Assembly (NCBI RefSeq): GCF_036327755.1
Contig: NZ_CP109596.1
Location: 5,208,001-5,272,000, forward strand
DNA: 64,000 nt
Origin: Nocardia sp. NBC_01503
GTDB taxonomy: Bacteria; Actinomycetota; Actinomycetes; Mycobacteriales; Mycobacteriaceae
Direction: 5' to 3'
Part shown: positions 9,701-18,400 of the stretch, one piece after another
Numbering within the stretch: the stretch's first letter is position 1
How the letters are laid out: every line of letters starts with the position of its first letter
The notes under the pieces: generated by a model
Databases searched by the model: none
What the model was told of the DNA's origin: nothing
Seen by the model: the letters and a program-made list of their open reading frames with translations, nothing else
Program-made: the position numbers and the translations under genes

Positions 9701-11640
9701 CCCGGACAACGGATTTCACCGTCGTCGGGGTCGGCGATATGAGCGGTGACGTCTTCGGCAACGGTATGCTGCTCTCCCGTCACATCCGCCTGATCGCCGC
9801 ATTCGACCATCGGCATATCTTCCTGGACCCGAATCCGGATGCCGAGAGCTCCTTCCTCGAACGTGAGCGCCTGTTCGCGCTGCCGCGCTCGTCCTGGGCC
9901 GATTACGATCGCTCGCTGATCAGCGCGGGCGGCGGGGTCTACGACCGGGCGGTGAAGGCGATTCCGATCACCGCCGCCGTGCGCGCGGCGCTCGCCCTGG
10001 ATCCTGGAGTAGCGATGCTGTCCCCGCTGGAACTGATCCGCGCAATCGTGAAGGCCCCGGCGCAACTGCTCTGGAACGGCGGGATCGGCACCTACATCAA
10101 GGCCGCCGCCGAGACCAATGCCGAGGTGGGCGACAAATCCAATGACGCGGTACGGGTGAACGCGAATGAATTGCGCGTCAAGGTGATCGGTGAGGGCGGC
10201 AACCTCGGCATCACCGCATTGGGGCGGATCGAATTCAGCAATGCCGGCGGCAAGTGCAATACCGACGCCGTCGACAATTCGGCGGGCGTGGACTGCTCGG
10301 ACCACGAGGTCAATATCAAGGTGCTGCTCGACAGCGTGGTCGCGGCGGGCGAATTGTCGCTGACCGAACGCAATCTGCTGCTGGCCTCGATGACCGAGGA
10401 GGTCGCCGAACTCGTACTGCGCGACAATATCTCGCAGAACTTCCGGCTCGGCATCTCGCGCGCGCACGCCCCGCAGATGGCCGCGGTACACCGGCGACTG
10501 CTCACCCGGCTCGAGGGGCTCGATCGTGCGCTCGAGACGCTGCCCTCGGATACGGAGATGTTGCGGCGCATCGACGCCGGCCTCGGCCTGACCTCCCCGG
10601 AGTTGGCCAATCTGCTCGCGCACGTGAAACTTTCGCTCAAGCGCGAACTCCTGGCGGGCGGGCTGCCCGATCATCCCGCCTTCGCCGCGGCGCTGCCCGG
10701 CTACTTCCCGGCACCGCTGCGCGAACGGTTCGGGGTCGCCCTGCAACGGCATCCGCTGCGCCGGCAGATCATCGCCACCACGGTGGTCAATCGCGTGGTC
10801 GACTACGGCGGCACCACGTACGTCTTCCGGCTCGCCGAGGAAATGGGCGTCACCACCGAGGACGCGGTGCGCGCGTTCACCGCGGTCGCCGAGATCTTCG
10901 ATCTGCACGAACTGTGGCATCGCATCCGCACCACGCCCATGCCCACCGAGGTGCGCGATGAGCTCGAACTCGAGACCAAGCGCACCCTGGACCGCGCCTC
11001 GCGCTGGGTGCTGACCAACCGGCCGCAACCAATCGCCATCGGCGCCGATATCGCCCGCTACCGACTCGGGGTGCGTGCGCTGAGTCCAATGGTGCCGGCC
11101 TGGCAGCAGGGGCGAATCGCCGAAACCCTGCTCGCCCGTTCACGATCGGCGATCAGCCGGGGCGCACCCCGGGATCTGGCCGAGCAGGTGTTCCTGCTGA
11201 TCCACCGCTATCCGCTGCTCGATGTCATCGATATCGCCGAAGTCGCCGGGCGCGACGCCCGCGATGTCGTCTCCCTCTACTACGCCCTCGATCAGCATTT
11301 CGACATCCAGCGCCTGCTCGACGCGGTGGTGGGGCTCGAGCGCAGCGACCGCTGGCGCACCCTGGCCCGCCTCGCGGTGCGCGACGACCTGTACGACTCG
11401 CTGCGCGCCCTCACCCTGGACGTGCTGACCACCGCCGCGACCGAGGACAGCACCGAGGACAAGATCGCATACTGGGAATCGATCAATCGCTCCCGCCTCG
11501 TCCGCGCGCGTGCCGCCCTCACCGAGATCTTCGCCACCGGCACCCTGGATATGGCCACCCTCTCGGTGGCCGCGCGTCAGGTGCGCGGGATGACCGGCGG
11601 TGCGGATTCGGTCCCCGCCACCCCGGCCGCTCTCGAGTGA
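6784..11640 (+). CDS. gdh: NAD-specific glutamate dehydrogenase, large (about 180 kDa) class
   Basis: Oxidative deamination of glutamate to 2-oxoglutarate and ammonia. From the ATG at 6784 the product is 1618 aa, the size of the mycobacterial enzyme. An N-terminal ACT-like regulatory region (about 1-600) precedes the GDH catalytic core. Visible core motifs are RWSDRLGDFRTE with the substrate-binding lysine region TQAVKNAVIVPVGAKGG, and the nucleotide-binding stretch VVGVGDMSGDVFGNGM. The reading frame is open upstream to 6691. The ATG at 6784 is preferred because GGGAAGG lies 8 bases before it and the palindrome at 6706 would otherwise lie inside the coding region. In mycobacteria this enzyme is inhibited by GarA, whose phosphorylation depends on PknG; a pknG gene lies 4 kb downstream. 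Confidence 0.95.
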   Translation: MVATTLQMLSWQKLREDPADLEAVYFRWIRPDATIALVSDRAGQILRRHLELAESRRPGTAVTRVYRPGDASELGPAIQIVNDDMPLLVDSLSCLLRRFGAAVSEVIHPVFDVLRDNQGRLRGVAPGTGAPREAGRHTIAESWIHVQLGPQTDAALLDRIEHALPDLLAAIRGVARDTAAMTTTLSSVAAALEGAATREHDGEIADHARLLRWLGDGHFTLLGYGYHSATADSETSGPTGSPELLRRAGLGILHDRIAADLDIPAVPAGPPVLRLSSGSLDGVLPGSPDGYIISVADPGTAAPGQPLPMPGTHVFIGTFTVTGQHENILDIPVISRRVHQVMEWAGLRLNSFSGQELLELLQTFPRAELFATDTRRLFETVSAVMDLGLRRQVRLFLRPEPRGGAVYCLVYLPRDRYSTEVRLRMREVLRTEFDGEQVDYSARATESELAVVYFTVHRPVGAAAADVSEESRARIQELLFATTRSWSDLLVAEAARGSEVSPEVAADYAAALPATYRQEFPPARGLADLRRLRPLAEGGIDTQLYRRLGARAGEWRFTLYVHGAEVSLSRVLPILHSLGVEVVDEHPYPLLLADGSRRWIYDFGLRVPTGIDQSDHLPDNDIHGRFADAVTAMWFGGVEVDGLNELVLRAGLDWRQIAILRAYARYLQQAGFAYSFGNITRVLQSHPDIARSCVELFEARFDPDGAGELAALRAFTLEEQLRAAIDAVVSLDTDRILRALLDMIGATLRTSYFRTDRIGGDRDYLSFKFDPRRIPVLPEPRPQFEIFVYSPRVEGVHLRFGAVARGGLRWSDRLGDFRTEILGLAKTQAVKNAVIVPVGAKGGFVVKRPPVATGDPTADRQALQSEGIACYRTFISGLLDLTDNIDRGTGRTVPPPRVVRRDDDDTYLVVAADKGTATFSDIANEVAQRYDFWLGDAFASGGSVGYDHKAMGITARGAWESVQRHFAEMNIDTRTTDFTVVGVGDMSGDVFGNGMLLSRHIRLIAAFDHRHIFLDPNPDAESSFLERERLFALPRSSWADYDRSLISAGGGVYDRAVKAIPITAAVRAALALDPGVAMLSPLELIRAIVKAPAQLLWNGGIGTYIKAAAETNAEVGDKSNDAVRVNANELRVKVIGEGGNLGITALGRIEFSNAGGKCNTDAVDNSAGVDCSDHEVNIKVLLDSVVAAGELSLTERNLLLASMTEEVAELVLRDNISQNFRLGISRAHAPQMAAVHRRLLTRLEGLDRALETLPSDTEMLRRIDAGLGLTSPELANLLAHVKLSLKRELLAGGLPDHPAFAAALPGYFPAPLRERFGVALQRHPLRRQIIATTVVNRVVDYGGTTYVFRLAEEMGVTTEDAVRAFTAVAEIFDLHELWHRIRTTPMPTEVRDELELETKRTLDRASRWVLTNRPQPIAIGADIARYRLGVRALSPMVPAWQQGRIAETLLARSRSAISRGAPRDLAEQVFLLIHRYPLLDVIDIAEVAGRDARDVVSLYYALDQHFDIQRLLDAVVGLERSDRWRTLARLAVRDDLYDSLRALTLDVLTTAATEDSTEDKIAYWESINRSRLVRARAALTEIFATGTLDMATLSVAARQVRGMTGGADSVPATPAALE

Positions 11641-11670
11641 TCCACCCGGACGACTCCGGGAGCTGAGAAG

Positions 11671-11707
11671 GTCCCGGTTCGCCGCCCGAAGGGAGACGAA
11701 CCGGGAC
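11671..11707. terminator. Stem-loop terminator between convergent gdh and protease genes
   Basis: A perfect 11-bp stem (GTCCCGGTTCG pairing with CGAACCGGGAC) around a 15-base loop, placed between two convergent genes. There is no T-run, as is usual for high-GC actinobacterial terminators. Confidence 0.7.
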
Positions 11708-11784
11708 ACCCTGTGCGCCATGGGTCGACCCACCACAGGGCAATGCGCCCGGAGTCGCGGTGATCGATTGGCCTCGTGCGGGTT

Positions 11785-12543
11785 TCAGCAGCGGTTCGCG
11801 GTGAAGCCGAGCGGGACCAGGTCGCCCTCCGCGCCCGCCGAGGCGCGTGCCAACAGCGCCTCGGCGGCGGCGCCGAACGTCGAACTGTACTCGACGCCGG
11901 GGGTGCAGCCGCCCTGCTCGGGTCCGCCGATCACGCCGACCAGCCGACCATTCTGGACCCACGGCCCACCGCTGGTCCCTTCGCCGAAGCCGCCGCAGTG
12001 GATCGCGGAACCGCCCGCGGTGATCTCCAAGGGCGCGGTGCACGTGAGCGGCCGCCCGCGGCCGCCCAGCGGGTATCCGCTGACGGTGACCGGCGCGCCC
12101 GCCCGCGGTGTGCCGAGCGGCAATCCGGGGACCACCTCCTCGATCTTCTTGCCGTCGCGCGGCGCGACTCGCAGCAGCGCGAGGTCATGTCCGTGATCGA
12201 AGGACTCCCGCCACGCCGGATCGACGTACATGGCCGTCACGGTCCACACGCCCGCGGGGAGTGCGGCGTCGTGCAGTAGCGGTGCGAATTCGATGAGGGC
12301 GCCGGGGCCGAGCACACAGTGCGCGGCGGTCGCCACGAGGTCGTGTCCGGGTGACGCGACTACACTCGCCGAGCAGAAATGCGGGCCGCCGAGGCGGGGT
12401 GCCACACCGTCGGCGCTGGGGTAGAACAGTGCTCCGGCCGAAGGCACGGTCTCGACCTCGTACGCCGCCGGTATCTCCGCCGCCGCGTACGGCGCCGCCG
12501 AGCCGAGTAGCACCCCGCACACCAGAGCCGTTATCCGTCGCAC
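11785..12543 (-). CDS. Secreted trypsin-like serine protease
   Basis: S1-family peptidase, 252 aa from the GTG at 12543. An open frame extends to 12678, but only the GTG start puts the signal peptide (RRITALVCGVLLGSAAPYAAA) at the N-terminus. The catalytic triad is visible: His in ATAAHCV, Asp in GHDLALLRV and Ser in GTSGGPWV. Four cysteines (FCSAS/AAHCV and LTCTA/IHCGG) could form two disulfides. The gene starts 28 bases after the SPFH/zinc-ribbon gene and is probably cotranscribed with it. The substrate is unknown. Confidence 0.88.
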   Translation of the reverse strand: MRRITALVCGVLLGSAAPYAAAEIPAAYEVETVPSAGALFYPSADGVAPRLGGPHFCSASVVASPGHDLVATAAHCVLGPGALIEFAPLLHDAALPAGVWTVTAMYVDPAWRESFDHGHDLALLRVAPRDGKKIEEVVPGLPLGTPRAGAPVTVSGYPLGGRGRPLTCTAPLEITAGGSAIHCGGFGEGTSGGPWVQNGRLVGVIGGPEQGGCTPGVEYSSTFGAAAEALLARASAGAEGDLVPLGFTANRC

Positions 12544-12571
12544 CCCGAGGACAGTAGCGAAGTCGGCCCGA

Positions 12572-13591
12572 TCATTGCCGGATCGTGCCGCAATTACCGC
12601 AGAACTTCGCCGAATCGCGCAGTTCCGTGGCGCAGTTCCGGCAGGCCGGGCGTGGGGCGAGCTCGGTGCCGCAGTCACCGCAGAAGCGCGCGCCGGGGGA
12701 GCGGACGCTGTGACAGGACGGGCACACCGGCGATATGGCGGGCAACGGCGGGGCGACGGTCTGCTGCTGCAGGGTGTTCAATCCCAGTGCCGCACCGAGG
12801 AATCCGATATCCCCACCGCCGCGTGCCATGCCCTGTCCGGCCCCGATGGCCATCTCACCCGCCGCGTACCGGCCGAAGTCGCCGGTCATGCGGACGTAGG
12901 TGCGATCCTTGGCGAGTCGTTTGAGTCGCTCGGCGTCCTCCGAGGCGAGGGTGATGTCGAAGTTGCCCATGCGTGGCACCCGCAGGCCGTACTCGTACAG
13001 CAGGATATTGGTCTCGCGCAGCACCGTGCTCTCGATCTGCGCGAGCTGTCCGGACAGTCCGAGCACAGGCCATTCGCCGCGTGAAACACCCTGTGCGACA
13101 GCTATTTTCATACACTTGAGCAGTAGAGCGGCGCACCACCGCGAGGCCGCGTCCGGATCGGCCGGGTCGACGGTGCCGATCAGTCCGGTGATCAGTTCGC
13201 CGGGATCCCGCACCGAGAGCGCGAATTCGCCGAAGGCCCGCAGTGTCACCACCTGTTCGCTGACCGGATCCGCGATATCGGTGAGCCGACCGCCGAACTT
13301 GATGCCGGGCAGTTCGCGGGCGGAGACGAAATACAGTTCGGCCCGGTAGAAGTTGCCACCGGTCAGGGTGTCCACCAGGGCGCCCAGTACGGGCAGCTCA
13401 TCGGCGTCGATCCGGTGCCGGCCGGGGCCCAGCGCCGCGATGATCTTGCCGGATCGCACGAACAGGGCGATCTCGTCGGCATTGACCAGGGCGCGGCTGT
13501 AGCGGCGGATATTCAGATCCGGCCATTTGTAGACGAGCTGATGCTTGCGATCCTCGGGGACCGCGATGAATTCGCGCTCGAACCATGCCAT
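12572..13591 (-). CDS. SPFH-domain protein with two C-terminal zinc ribbons
   Basis: 339 aa. Residues about 10-240 form an SPFH (stomatin/flotillin-like, YdjI/virion-core) domain, recognisable from FEREFIAVPEDRKHQLVYKW and the LYEYGLRVPRMGNFDIT strand-helix. A glycine-rich hinge follows, then two CxxC...CxxC zinc ribbons (CPSCHS...CGDCG and CRNCA...CGNCG) that reach the C-terminus. Such proteins scaffold membrane-proximal complexes, often with phage-shock or stress functions. There is no N-terminal transmembrane segment. The promoter region holds the 16-bp box at 13670. Confidence 0.85.
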   Translation of the reverse strand: MAWFEREFIAVPEDRKHQLVYKWPDLNIRRYSRALVNADEIALFVRSGKIIAALGPGRHRIDADELPVLGALVDTLTGGNFYRAELYFVSARELPGIKFGGRLTDIADPVSEQVVTLRAFGEFALSVRDPGELITGLIGTVDPADPDAASRWCAALLLKCMKIAVAQGVSRGEWPVLGLSGQLAQIESTVLRETNILLYEYGLRVPRMGNFDITLASEDAERLKRLAKDRTYVRMTGDFGRYAAGEMAIGAGQGMARGGGDIGFLGAALGLNTLQQQTVAPPLPAISPVCPSCHSVRSPGARFCGDCGTELAPRPACRNCATELRDSAKFCGNCGTIRQ

Positions 13592-13669
13592 GCGGGCCTC
13601 CCTGACTGTTCAACTTCTACTGATGTATCGATGTACAGCGGCACGATAGTTCTGTCAAACAGGTGCGCC

Positions 13670-13685
13670 TTCCCAGGATTGGGAC
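13670..13685. promoter_or_regulatory. 16-bp TTCCCA-N4-TGGGAA box
   Basis: TTCCCAGGATTGGGAC, lying 78 bases before the SPFH gene start (leftward) and 110 before the permease start (rightward). It matches the recurrent dyad listed at 15365, 24569, 28031, 28051, 31398, 31435, 37439 and 37494. Confidence 0.5.
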
Positions 13686-13731
13686 TCTGAGCAGCAGATT
13701 TGATGTCATATCAAGCTGCCGCTCCTGTTGA

Positions 13732-13755
13732 ATGTGCCGTTATATGACGGTACAT
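13732..13755. promoter_or_regulatory. 24-bp palindromic operator-like box B (upstream of permease)
   Basis: ATGTGCCGTT, four bases, GACGGTACAT. The flanks TTGA and TCAA extend the dyad to 32 bp, the best copy of the four. It lies 40 bases before the permease ATG, so it probably overlaps the promoter or 5' leader. Confidence 0.72.
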
Positions 13756-13795
13756 TCAATATCGATATGACCCGGATCACCTGAAAGGCCTCCAC

Positions 13796-15328
13796 ATGAC
13801 TACCGTTCACCCGCCCGACGCGCCCGCGGACGCCTTGGCCGACGAGGACGCTGGCTACCACAAGTCGTTGCGGCCCCGGCAATTGCAGATGATCGCGATC
13901 GGCGGGGCCATCGGCACCGGCCTGTTCCTGGGTGCGGGCGGGCGACTGGCCAGCGCCGGCCCCGGGCTTTTCCTGCTCTACGGGATCTGCGGCGTCTTCG
14001 TCTTCTTCGTACTGCGCGCGCTGGGTGAGTTGGTGCTGCACCGCCCCTCCTCGGGGTCGTTCGTCTCCTACGCGCGTGAGTTCTACGGGGAGAAACTGGC
14101 TTTCGCGGTCGGGTGGATGTACTTCTTCCACTGGTGCATGACCGGCATCGTCGATATCACCGCGGTGGCCACCTACATCCACTACTGGGGTGCGCTACAG
14201 GTGATTCCGCAGTGGCTGATCGCACTCATCGCGCTCGCCATCGTGGTGAGCATCAATCTCATCTCGGTCAAGTGGTTCGGCGAACTGGAGTTCTGGGCGG
14301 CCCTGATCAAGGTCATCGCGTTGGTGCTGTTCCTGGTGATCGGCTCGATCTTCCTGGCGGGGCGCTTCAAGGTCGACGGTCAGTCCACCGGTTTCAGTGT
14401 CATCGCCGACCACGGCGGTCTCTTCCCGGTCGGCATGGCGCCACTGGTATTGGTCACCACCGGTGTCGTATTCGCCTATGCCGCTGTCGAATTGGTGGGA
14501 ACCGCGGCCGGTGAGGCGGAGAACCCGGAGAAGATCATGCCCCGGGCCATCAACTCGGTGATCGCCCGCATCGCGCTGTTCTACGTCGGTTCGCTGGTGC
14601 TGCTGGGCCTGTTGCTGCCGTACACCGCCTACCACGCCGGGGTGAGCCCGTTCGTCACCTTCTTCGCGAAACTCGGTGTGCCCGCGGCTGGTTCGATCAT
14701 GAACCTGGTGGTGCTGACCGCCGCGTTCTCCAGCCTCAATGCCGGCCTGTACTCCACCGGCCGCATTCTGCGCTCGATGTCGATGAACGGCAGCGCCCCG
14801 GCGGTCGCGGCCCGGATGTCCCGCACGGGTGTGCCGTACGTGGGCATCCTGGCCACCGGCGCCATCGCCCTGATCGGTGTGGTCCTCAATGCGCTGGTGC
14901 CGGACAAGGCCTTCGAGATCGTGCTGAATATGTCGGCACTGGGCACCATCGCCTCCTGGACCGCGATCATCCTGTGCCAGTTGGCATTGTGGCGGCAGTG
15001 GAAGGCCGGACAGGCCGAACGCCCCGCGTTCCGATTGATGGGTGCGCCCTACACCAGCATCGCCACCCTGGTCTTCCTGGCCGGAGTCGTCGCGCTGATG
15101 GCGTTCGGCGATGACGAGGTGCAGCGCGGCGCCGTGCTCGGCACCGTGCTGGTGATGGCGCCGGTACTGGTGGGCGGCTGGTTCCTGGTGCGCAAGCGGG
15201 TGCAGAGCGTGGCCGCGGCCCGGCAGGGCTTCACCGGTCAGTACCCGGTCATCGTGGAGCGCCGCCCGCGCCTGCAGGACGCGCCCGCCGAATTGCTGCC
15301 GGCAGAGCGGAAGGATGACCAGCTGTAG
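13796..15328 (+). CDS. APC-superfamily amino acid permease (asparagine/AnsP-like)
   Basis: 510 aa with about twelve transmembrane segments. The N-terminal signature LRPRQLQMIAIGGAIGTGLF and the following GAGGRLASAGP are diagnostic of the amino acid transporter subgroup that includes L-asparagine permease AnsP, CycA and GabP. The stretch ALGELVLHRPSSGSF is closest to AnsP-type proteins I know. Substrate assignment (asparagine or a related amino acid) is inference. It is monocistronic, with the 24-bp palindrome directly upstream and pknG downstream, which suggests a part in amino acid uptake tied to glutamate control. Confidence 0.85.
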   Translation: MTTVHPPDAPADALADEDAGYHKSLRPRQLQMIAIGGAIGTGLFLGAGGRLASAGPGLFLLYGICGVFVFFVLRALGELVLHRPSSGSFVSYAREFYGEKLAFAVGWMYFFHWCMTGIVDITAVATYIHYWGALQVIPQWLIALIALAIVVSINLISVKWFGELEFWAALIKVIALVLFLVIGSIFLAGRFKVDGQSTGFSVIADHGGLFPVGMAPLVLVTTGVVFAYAAVELVGTAAGEAENPEKIMPRAINSVIARIALFYVGSLVLLGLLLPYTAYHAGVSPFVTFFAKLGVPAAGSIMNLVVLTAAFSSLNAGLYSTGRILRSMSMNGSAPAVAARMSRTGVPYVGILATGAIALIGVVLNALVPDKAFEIVLNMSALGTIASWTAIILCQLALWRQWKAGQAERPAFRLMGAPYTSIATLVFLAGVVALMAFGDDEVQRGAVLGTVLVMAPVLVGGWFLVRKRVQSVAAARQGFTGQYPVIVERRPRLQDAPAELLPAERKDDQL

Positions 15329-15364
15329 AAACCGGCGACCCGTACCCCATCGTGGCGGACCCTC

Positions 15365-15380
15365 TTCCCACGGTGGGGAA
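15365..15380. promoter_or_regulatory. 16-bp TTCCCA-N4-TGGGAA box upstream of pknG
   Basis: TTCCCACGGTGGGGAA, 71 bases before the pknG ATG. Same dyad and similar start spacing as the boxes in the 24.5-37.5 kb island. Confidence 0.55.
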
Positions 15381-15451
15381 TACGGCGTGCGCACGGTATG
15401 CCACGTGCCCCCAGAATGGGACCTCGATTCCACGGTGGGCGAGAGGTATCC

Positions 15452-17839
15452 ATGCCGGAGCAACCCAGCACATCCGGTCGTCGCCGACCCAATCCCTGGG
15501 CCGATCGGCGCATACGCGGCACCGAGGTGCCCCAGCGGATGTCACACCCCTGGGCGATCCGGCGACCCGGTAAGAGCGATCTCGTGCACCGACCCGATCG
15601 GCCCAACCCCCCGCCGAGTATGAGAAGCGAAGGCTCGCAGCATTTTACGTCATCCACCGCGGTCACCGTTGACCTGTCGGACGCGGAGTTCGACGCCGCC
15701 GAACAGTCCGGGCGCAGTGCCAGATCACGGCCCAGCGTGCGCCGTCTCGGCGGCGGTCTGGTGGAACTGCCCCGGATCGAGCCCGTCGATCCCGCCCAGG
15801 TCGTACTGGACAACCCCGAAGTGCCCGAACCCAAACGCTTCTGCTGGAAATGCGATCGCCCGGTCGGCCGCCGCACCCGCGACCGGCCCGCTCGGATCAG
15901 TGGCGAATGCCCGCATTGCCACTCGCCCTTCAACTTTCGTCCCCAGCTGACCCCCGGAGACCTGATCGCCGAACAGTACGAGGTGCAAGGCTGCCTCGCA
16001 CACGGCGGCCTCGGCTGGATCTATCTGGCGGTGGACCGCAATGTGAGCGATCGCCCGGTGGTGCTCAAGGGATTACAGAACCCGCTCGACTTCGAGGCAC
16101 ATGTGGTGGCCCTGGCCGAACGCCAATTCCTTTCCGAGGTAGCGCATCCCGGCATCGTCAAGATCTACAACTTCGTCAAACACCGTACCGGCGGTGATAT
16201 GCCCGACGGCTATATCGTGATGGAGTACATCGGCGGCCGATCGCTCAAATCCCTGCTCGAGCACCGCGGTGAGCGCCTGCCCGCCGCCGAAGCCATCGCC
16301 TACGTCATGGAAATCCTTCCGGCCCTGGACTATCTGCACTCCTTCGGCTTGGCGTACAACGACCTCAAGCCGGACAATGTCATGGTCACCGAGAACGAGG
16401 TGAAACTCATCGATCTCGGTGCGGTCGCCGCGATGGACTCCTTCGGCAGCCTCTATGGCACCCCCGGTTATCAAGCGCCCGAGATCACCGAGACCGGACC
16501 CACCATCGCCTCGGACATCTACTCGGTCGGCCGTACCCTGGCCGCCCTGGTGCTGGATCTGGACCGGGACGAGAAGGGCAATCATCTGCCGGGTATCCCC
16601 GATCCCGCGGATCGTCCACTGCTGCGCCGTTATCCGGCGCTGTACCGTCTGCTGCGTCGCGCGACCGCCAGCGAACCGGATCGCCGCTTTCCCTCCGCCT
16701 ATGCGATGTACTGCCAGCTCGCGGGTGTGCTGCGCATGGTGCTCGCGGCCGACACCGGTACCGAACATCCGCAGCGGTCGATCGAATTCGGTTCCATGCG
16801 AGGCGATTTCGGTATTCATACGCTCATCGCGCGCACCGACGGCATGGTGCGGGGGGCCGGTGAGACCGTCGGGGTCGATCCGCGCGATATCGCCGCGGCG
16901 CTGCCGGTGCCGCTCATCGACAGCGAGGATCCCTCGGCGGATCTGCTGTCCGGGCTGCTGCACAGTGAACCCCGGCATGCCCTGGATGCCCTGCAGCGCA
17001 CGCACAGTCGCATTGTGGCCGGCACCATCCCGGCGCCCGCGTCCTATGAGCTCGAGGGCGCGCTGACCGCGGTGCGGGCGCACCTGGACCTCGGTCATAC
17101 CCTGCCCGCCTGCGAGCTGCTCGCGGAATTGATGCCGGGATACCGCCGGGACTGGCGGATCGAATGGTTCATCGGGGTGGCGGCACTGCTGGACCGGCAT
17201 CCCGATCGCGCGTACCGGCATTTCGAGACGGTGGCGGCCATGCTGCCGGGTGAGATAGCGCCCCTGCTGGCCATGGCGGCCAGCGCCGAGTTGACCGTGG
17301 AAAGCGTTCCCGGCGTTGCCGATCCGCAGCTGTGGCGGGCGGCGGCGCTGGACTACTATCGCACGCTCTGGCAGGTCAATCACGGTGTCATCACCGCCGC
17401 GGTCGGCCTGGCCCGGCGACTGGTCGCGGACGGGCAGACGCTGCGCGCGGTCGAAGTCCTGGACGAGGTGCCCGAGTCCTCCCGGCATTACACGGTAACC
17501 AGGCTGACCGGCTGTCTGCTCCTGGTCTCGCGGCCCGTCGCCGAGATCACCGACGCCGATCTGGACACCGCGGCCGCCCGTATCGAGGAATTGGCGCAGG
17601 AACCGCGCACCGCGCAATTGCGGGTGATCCTGCTCGGCGCGGCACTGGAGTGCCTGCGCGGCGGCGGCCGTCCGGAGCGCCCCGAGGCGACGATTCTCGG
17701 CTTTCCGGTCACCGAGATCGGATTGCGTCTGGGCCTGGAGTCGAGTCTGCGCGATCTGGCGCGCACCGTCCCCGATAAATTCCACCGCTATCGCCTGGTG
17801 GATCTGGCGAACCATATCCGTCCGAATACCCGCTGGTAG
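15452..17839 (+). CDS. pknG: Serine/threonine-protein kinase PknG
   Basis: Soluble kinase that controls glutamate metabolism in mycobacteria by phosphorylating GarA. From the ATG at 15452 (GAGAGG just upstream) it is 795 aa. Domains in order: a disordered N-terminus; a rubredoxin-like metal centre with FCWKCDRP and ECPHCHSP; a kinase domain with the catalytic lysine in VVLKGL, the PknG-type loop YNDLKPDNV and LIDLGAVA in place of DFG; then a helical TPR domain over the last ~350 residues. All PknG hallmarks are intact. The usual mycobacterial neighbours glnX and glnH are absent; a permease lies upstream instead. Confidence 0.95.
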   Translation: MPEQPSTSGRRRPNPWADRRIRGTEVPQRMSHPWAIRRPGKSDLVHRPDRPNPPPSMRSEGSQHFTSSTAVTVDLSDAEFDAAEQSGRSARSRPSVRRLGGGLVELPRIEPVDPAQVVLDNPEVPEPKRFCWKCDRPVGRRTRDRPARISGECPHCHSPFNFRPQLTPGDLIAEQYEVQGCLAHGGLGWIYLAVDRNVSDRPVVLKGLQNPLDFEAHVVALAERQFLSEVAHPGIVKIYNFVKHRTGGDMPDGYIVMEYIGGRSLKSLLEHRGERLPAAEAIAYVMEILPALDYLHSFGLAYNDLKPDNVMVTENEVKLIDLGAVAAMDSFGSLYGTPGYQAPEITETGPTIASDIYSVGRTLAALVLDLDRDEKGNHLPGIPDPADRPLLRRYPALYRLLRRATASEPDRRFPSAYAMYCQLAGVLRMVLAADTGTEHPQRSIEFGSMRGDFGIHTLIARTDGMVRGAGETVGVDPRDIAAALPVPLIDSEDPSADLLSGLLHSEPRHALDALQRTHSRIVAGTIPAPASYELEGALTAVRAHLDLGHTLPACELLAELMPGYRRDWRIEWFIGVAALLDRHPDRAYRHFETVAAMLPGEIAPLLAMAASAELTVESVPGVADPQLWRAAALDYYRTLWQVNHGVITAAVGLARRLVADGQTLRAVEVLDEVPESSRHYTVTRLTGCLLLVSRPVAEITDADLDTAAARIEELAQEPRTAQLRVILLGAALECLRGGGRPERPEATILGFPVTEIGLRLGLESSLRDLARTVPDKFHRYRLVDLANHIRPNTRW

Positions 17840-17844
17840 CCGGG

Positions 17845-18198
17845 TCAGCGCAGACGGGTGCGCACCAGCAGGGCCAGCGGGATCGCCGCGAGCAGCAGCA
17901 GCCATGCGGTGTTGCCGAGCGTGAGCCACAGGACGATCGCGAAAATCGCGGCGGCCACGACCCGCACCACCCGCGCCGGTATCGGACCGATCTCGGCGCC
18001 GGGAACGACGGTGGGGGAGGCGGGCAGGTCGGCGAAGGTCTCGGCGAGTTGTCGCCGACTCACGGCCGCCCAGACCGCGGTGCTGCGCTCGTCGAACTCC
18101 GGGGCTGTCAATCGGCCGATACTGAAGTGCTCGGACAGTTCCCGCAGTGCGCGCTCACGTTCGTTCTCACTCACCCGGCCGTACGGAGATTCGCTCAT
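17845..18198 (-). CDS. DUF1707 SHOCT-like membrane protein
   Basis: 117 aa from the ATG at 18198. Residues 5-58 carry the DUF1707 motif (SENERERALRELSEHFSIGRLTAPEFDER), a short helical domain seen at the N-terminus of many actinobacterial membrane proteins. Two hydrophobic helices follow near the C-terminus. It is convergent with pknG, 5 bases apart, and divergent from the MerR gene. No biochemical role is known. Confidence 0.85.
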   Translation of the reverse strand: MSESPYGRVSENERERALRELSEHFSIGRLTAPEFDERSTAVWAAVSRRQLAETFADLPASPTVVPGAEIGPIPARVVRVVAAAIFAIVLWLTLGNTAWLLLLAAIPLALLVRTRLR

Positions 18199-18400
18199 CG
18201 AGTCAGGATAGAACCGCTCCGGAACATCGCCCGCCATACGAATTGCCAACGGCGGGAAGGTGTTTCGCCTCAGCTATCGGTGTCGCGCCGCACCCGGTCC
18301 GGGACGGTCGGATCGGCGGCATTCCGTCAGGTGATGGCACGCCGACCGACGCGACGCCGGGTGCAGGACCGGCATCGCGTCGATATGGTTTCCTGTACGT

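Noticed and set aside
8284..11028. 914-codon open frame antisense to gdh
   Set aside because: Typical shadow frame of high-GC codon bias; no domain motifs, and gdh on the other strand is unmistakable.
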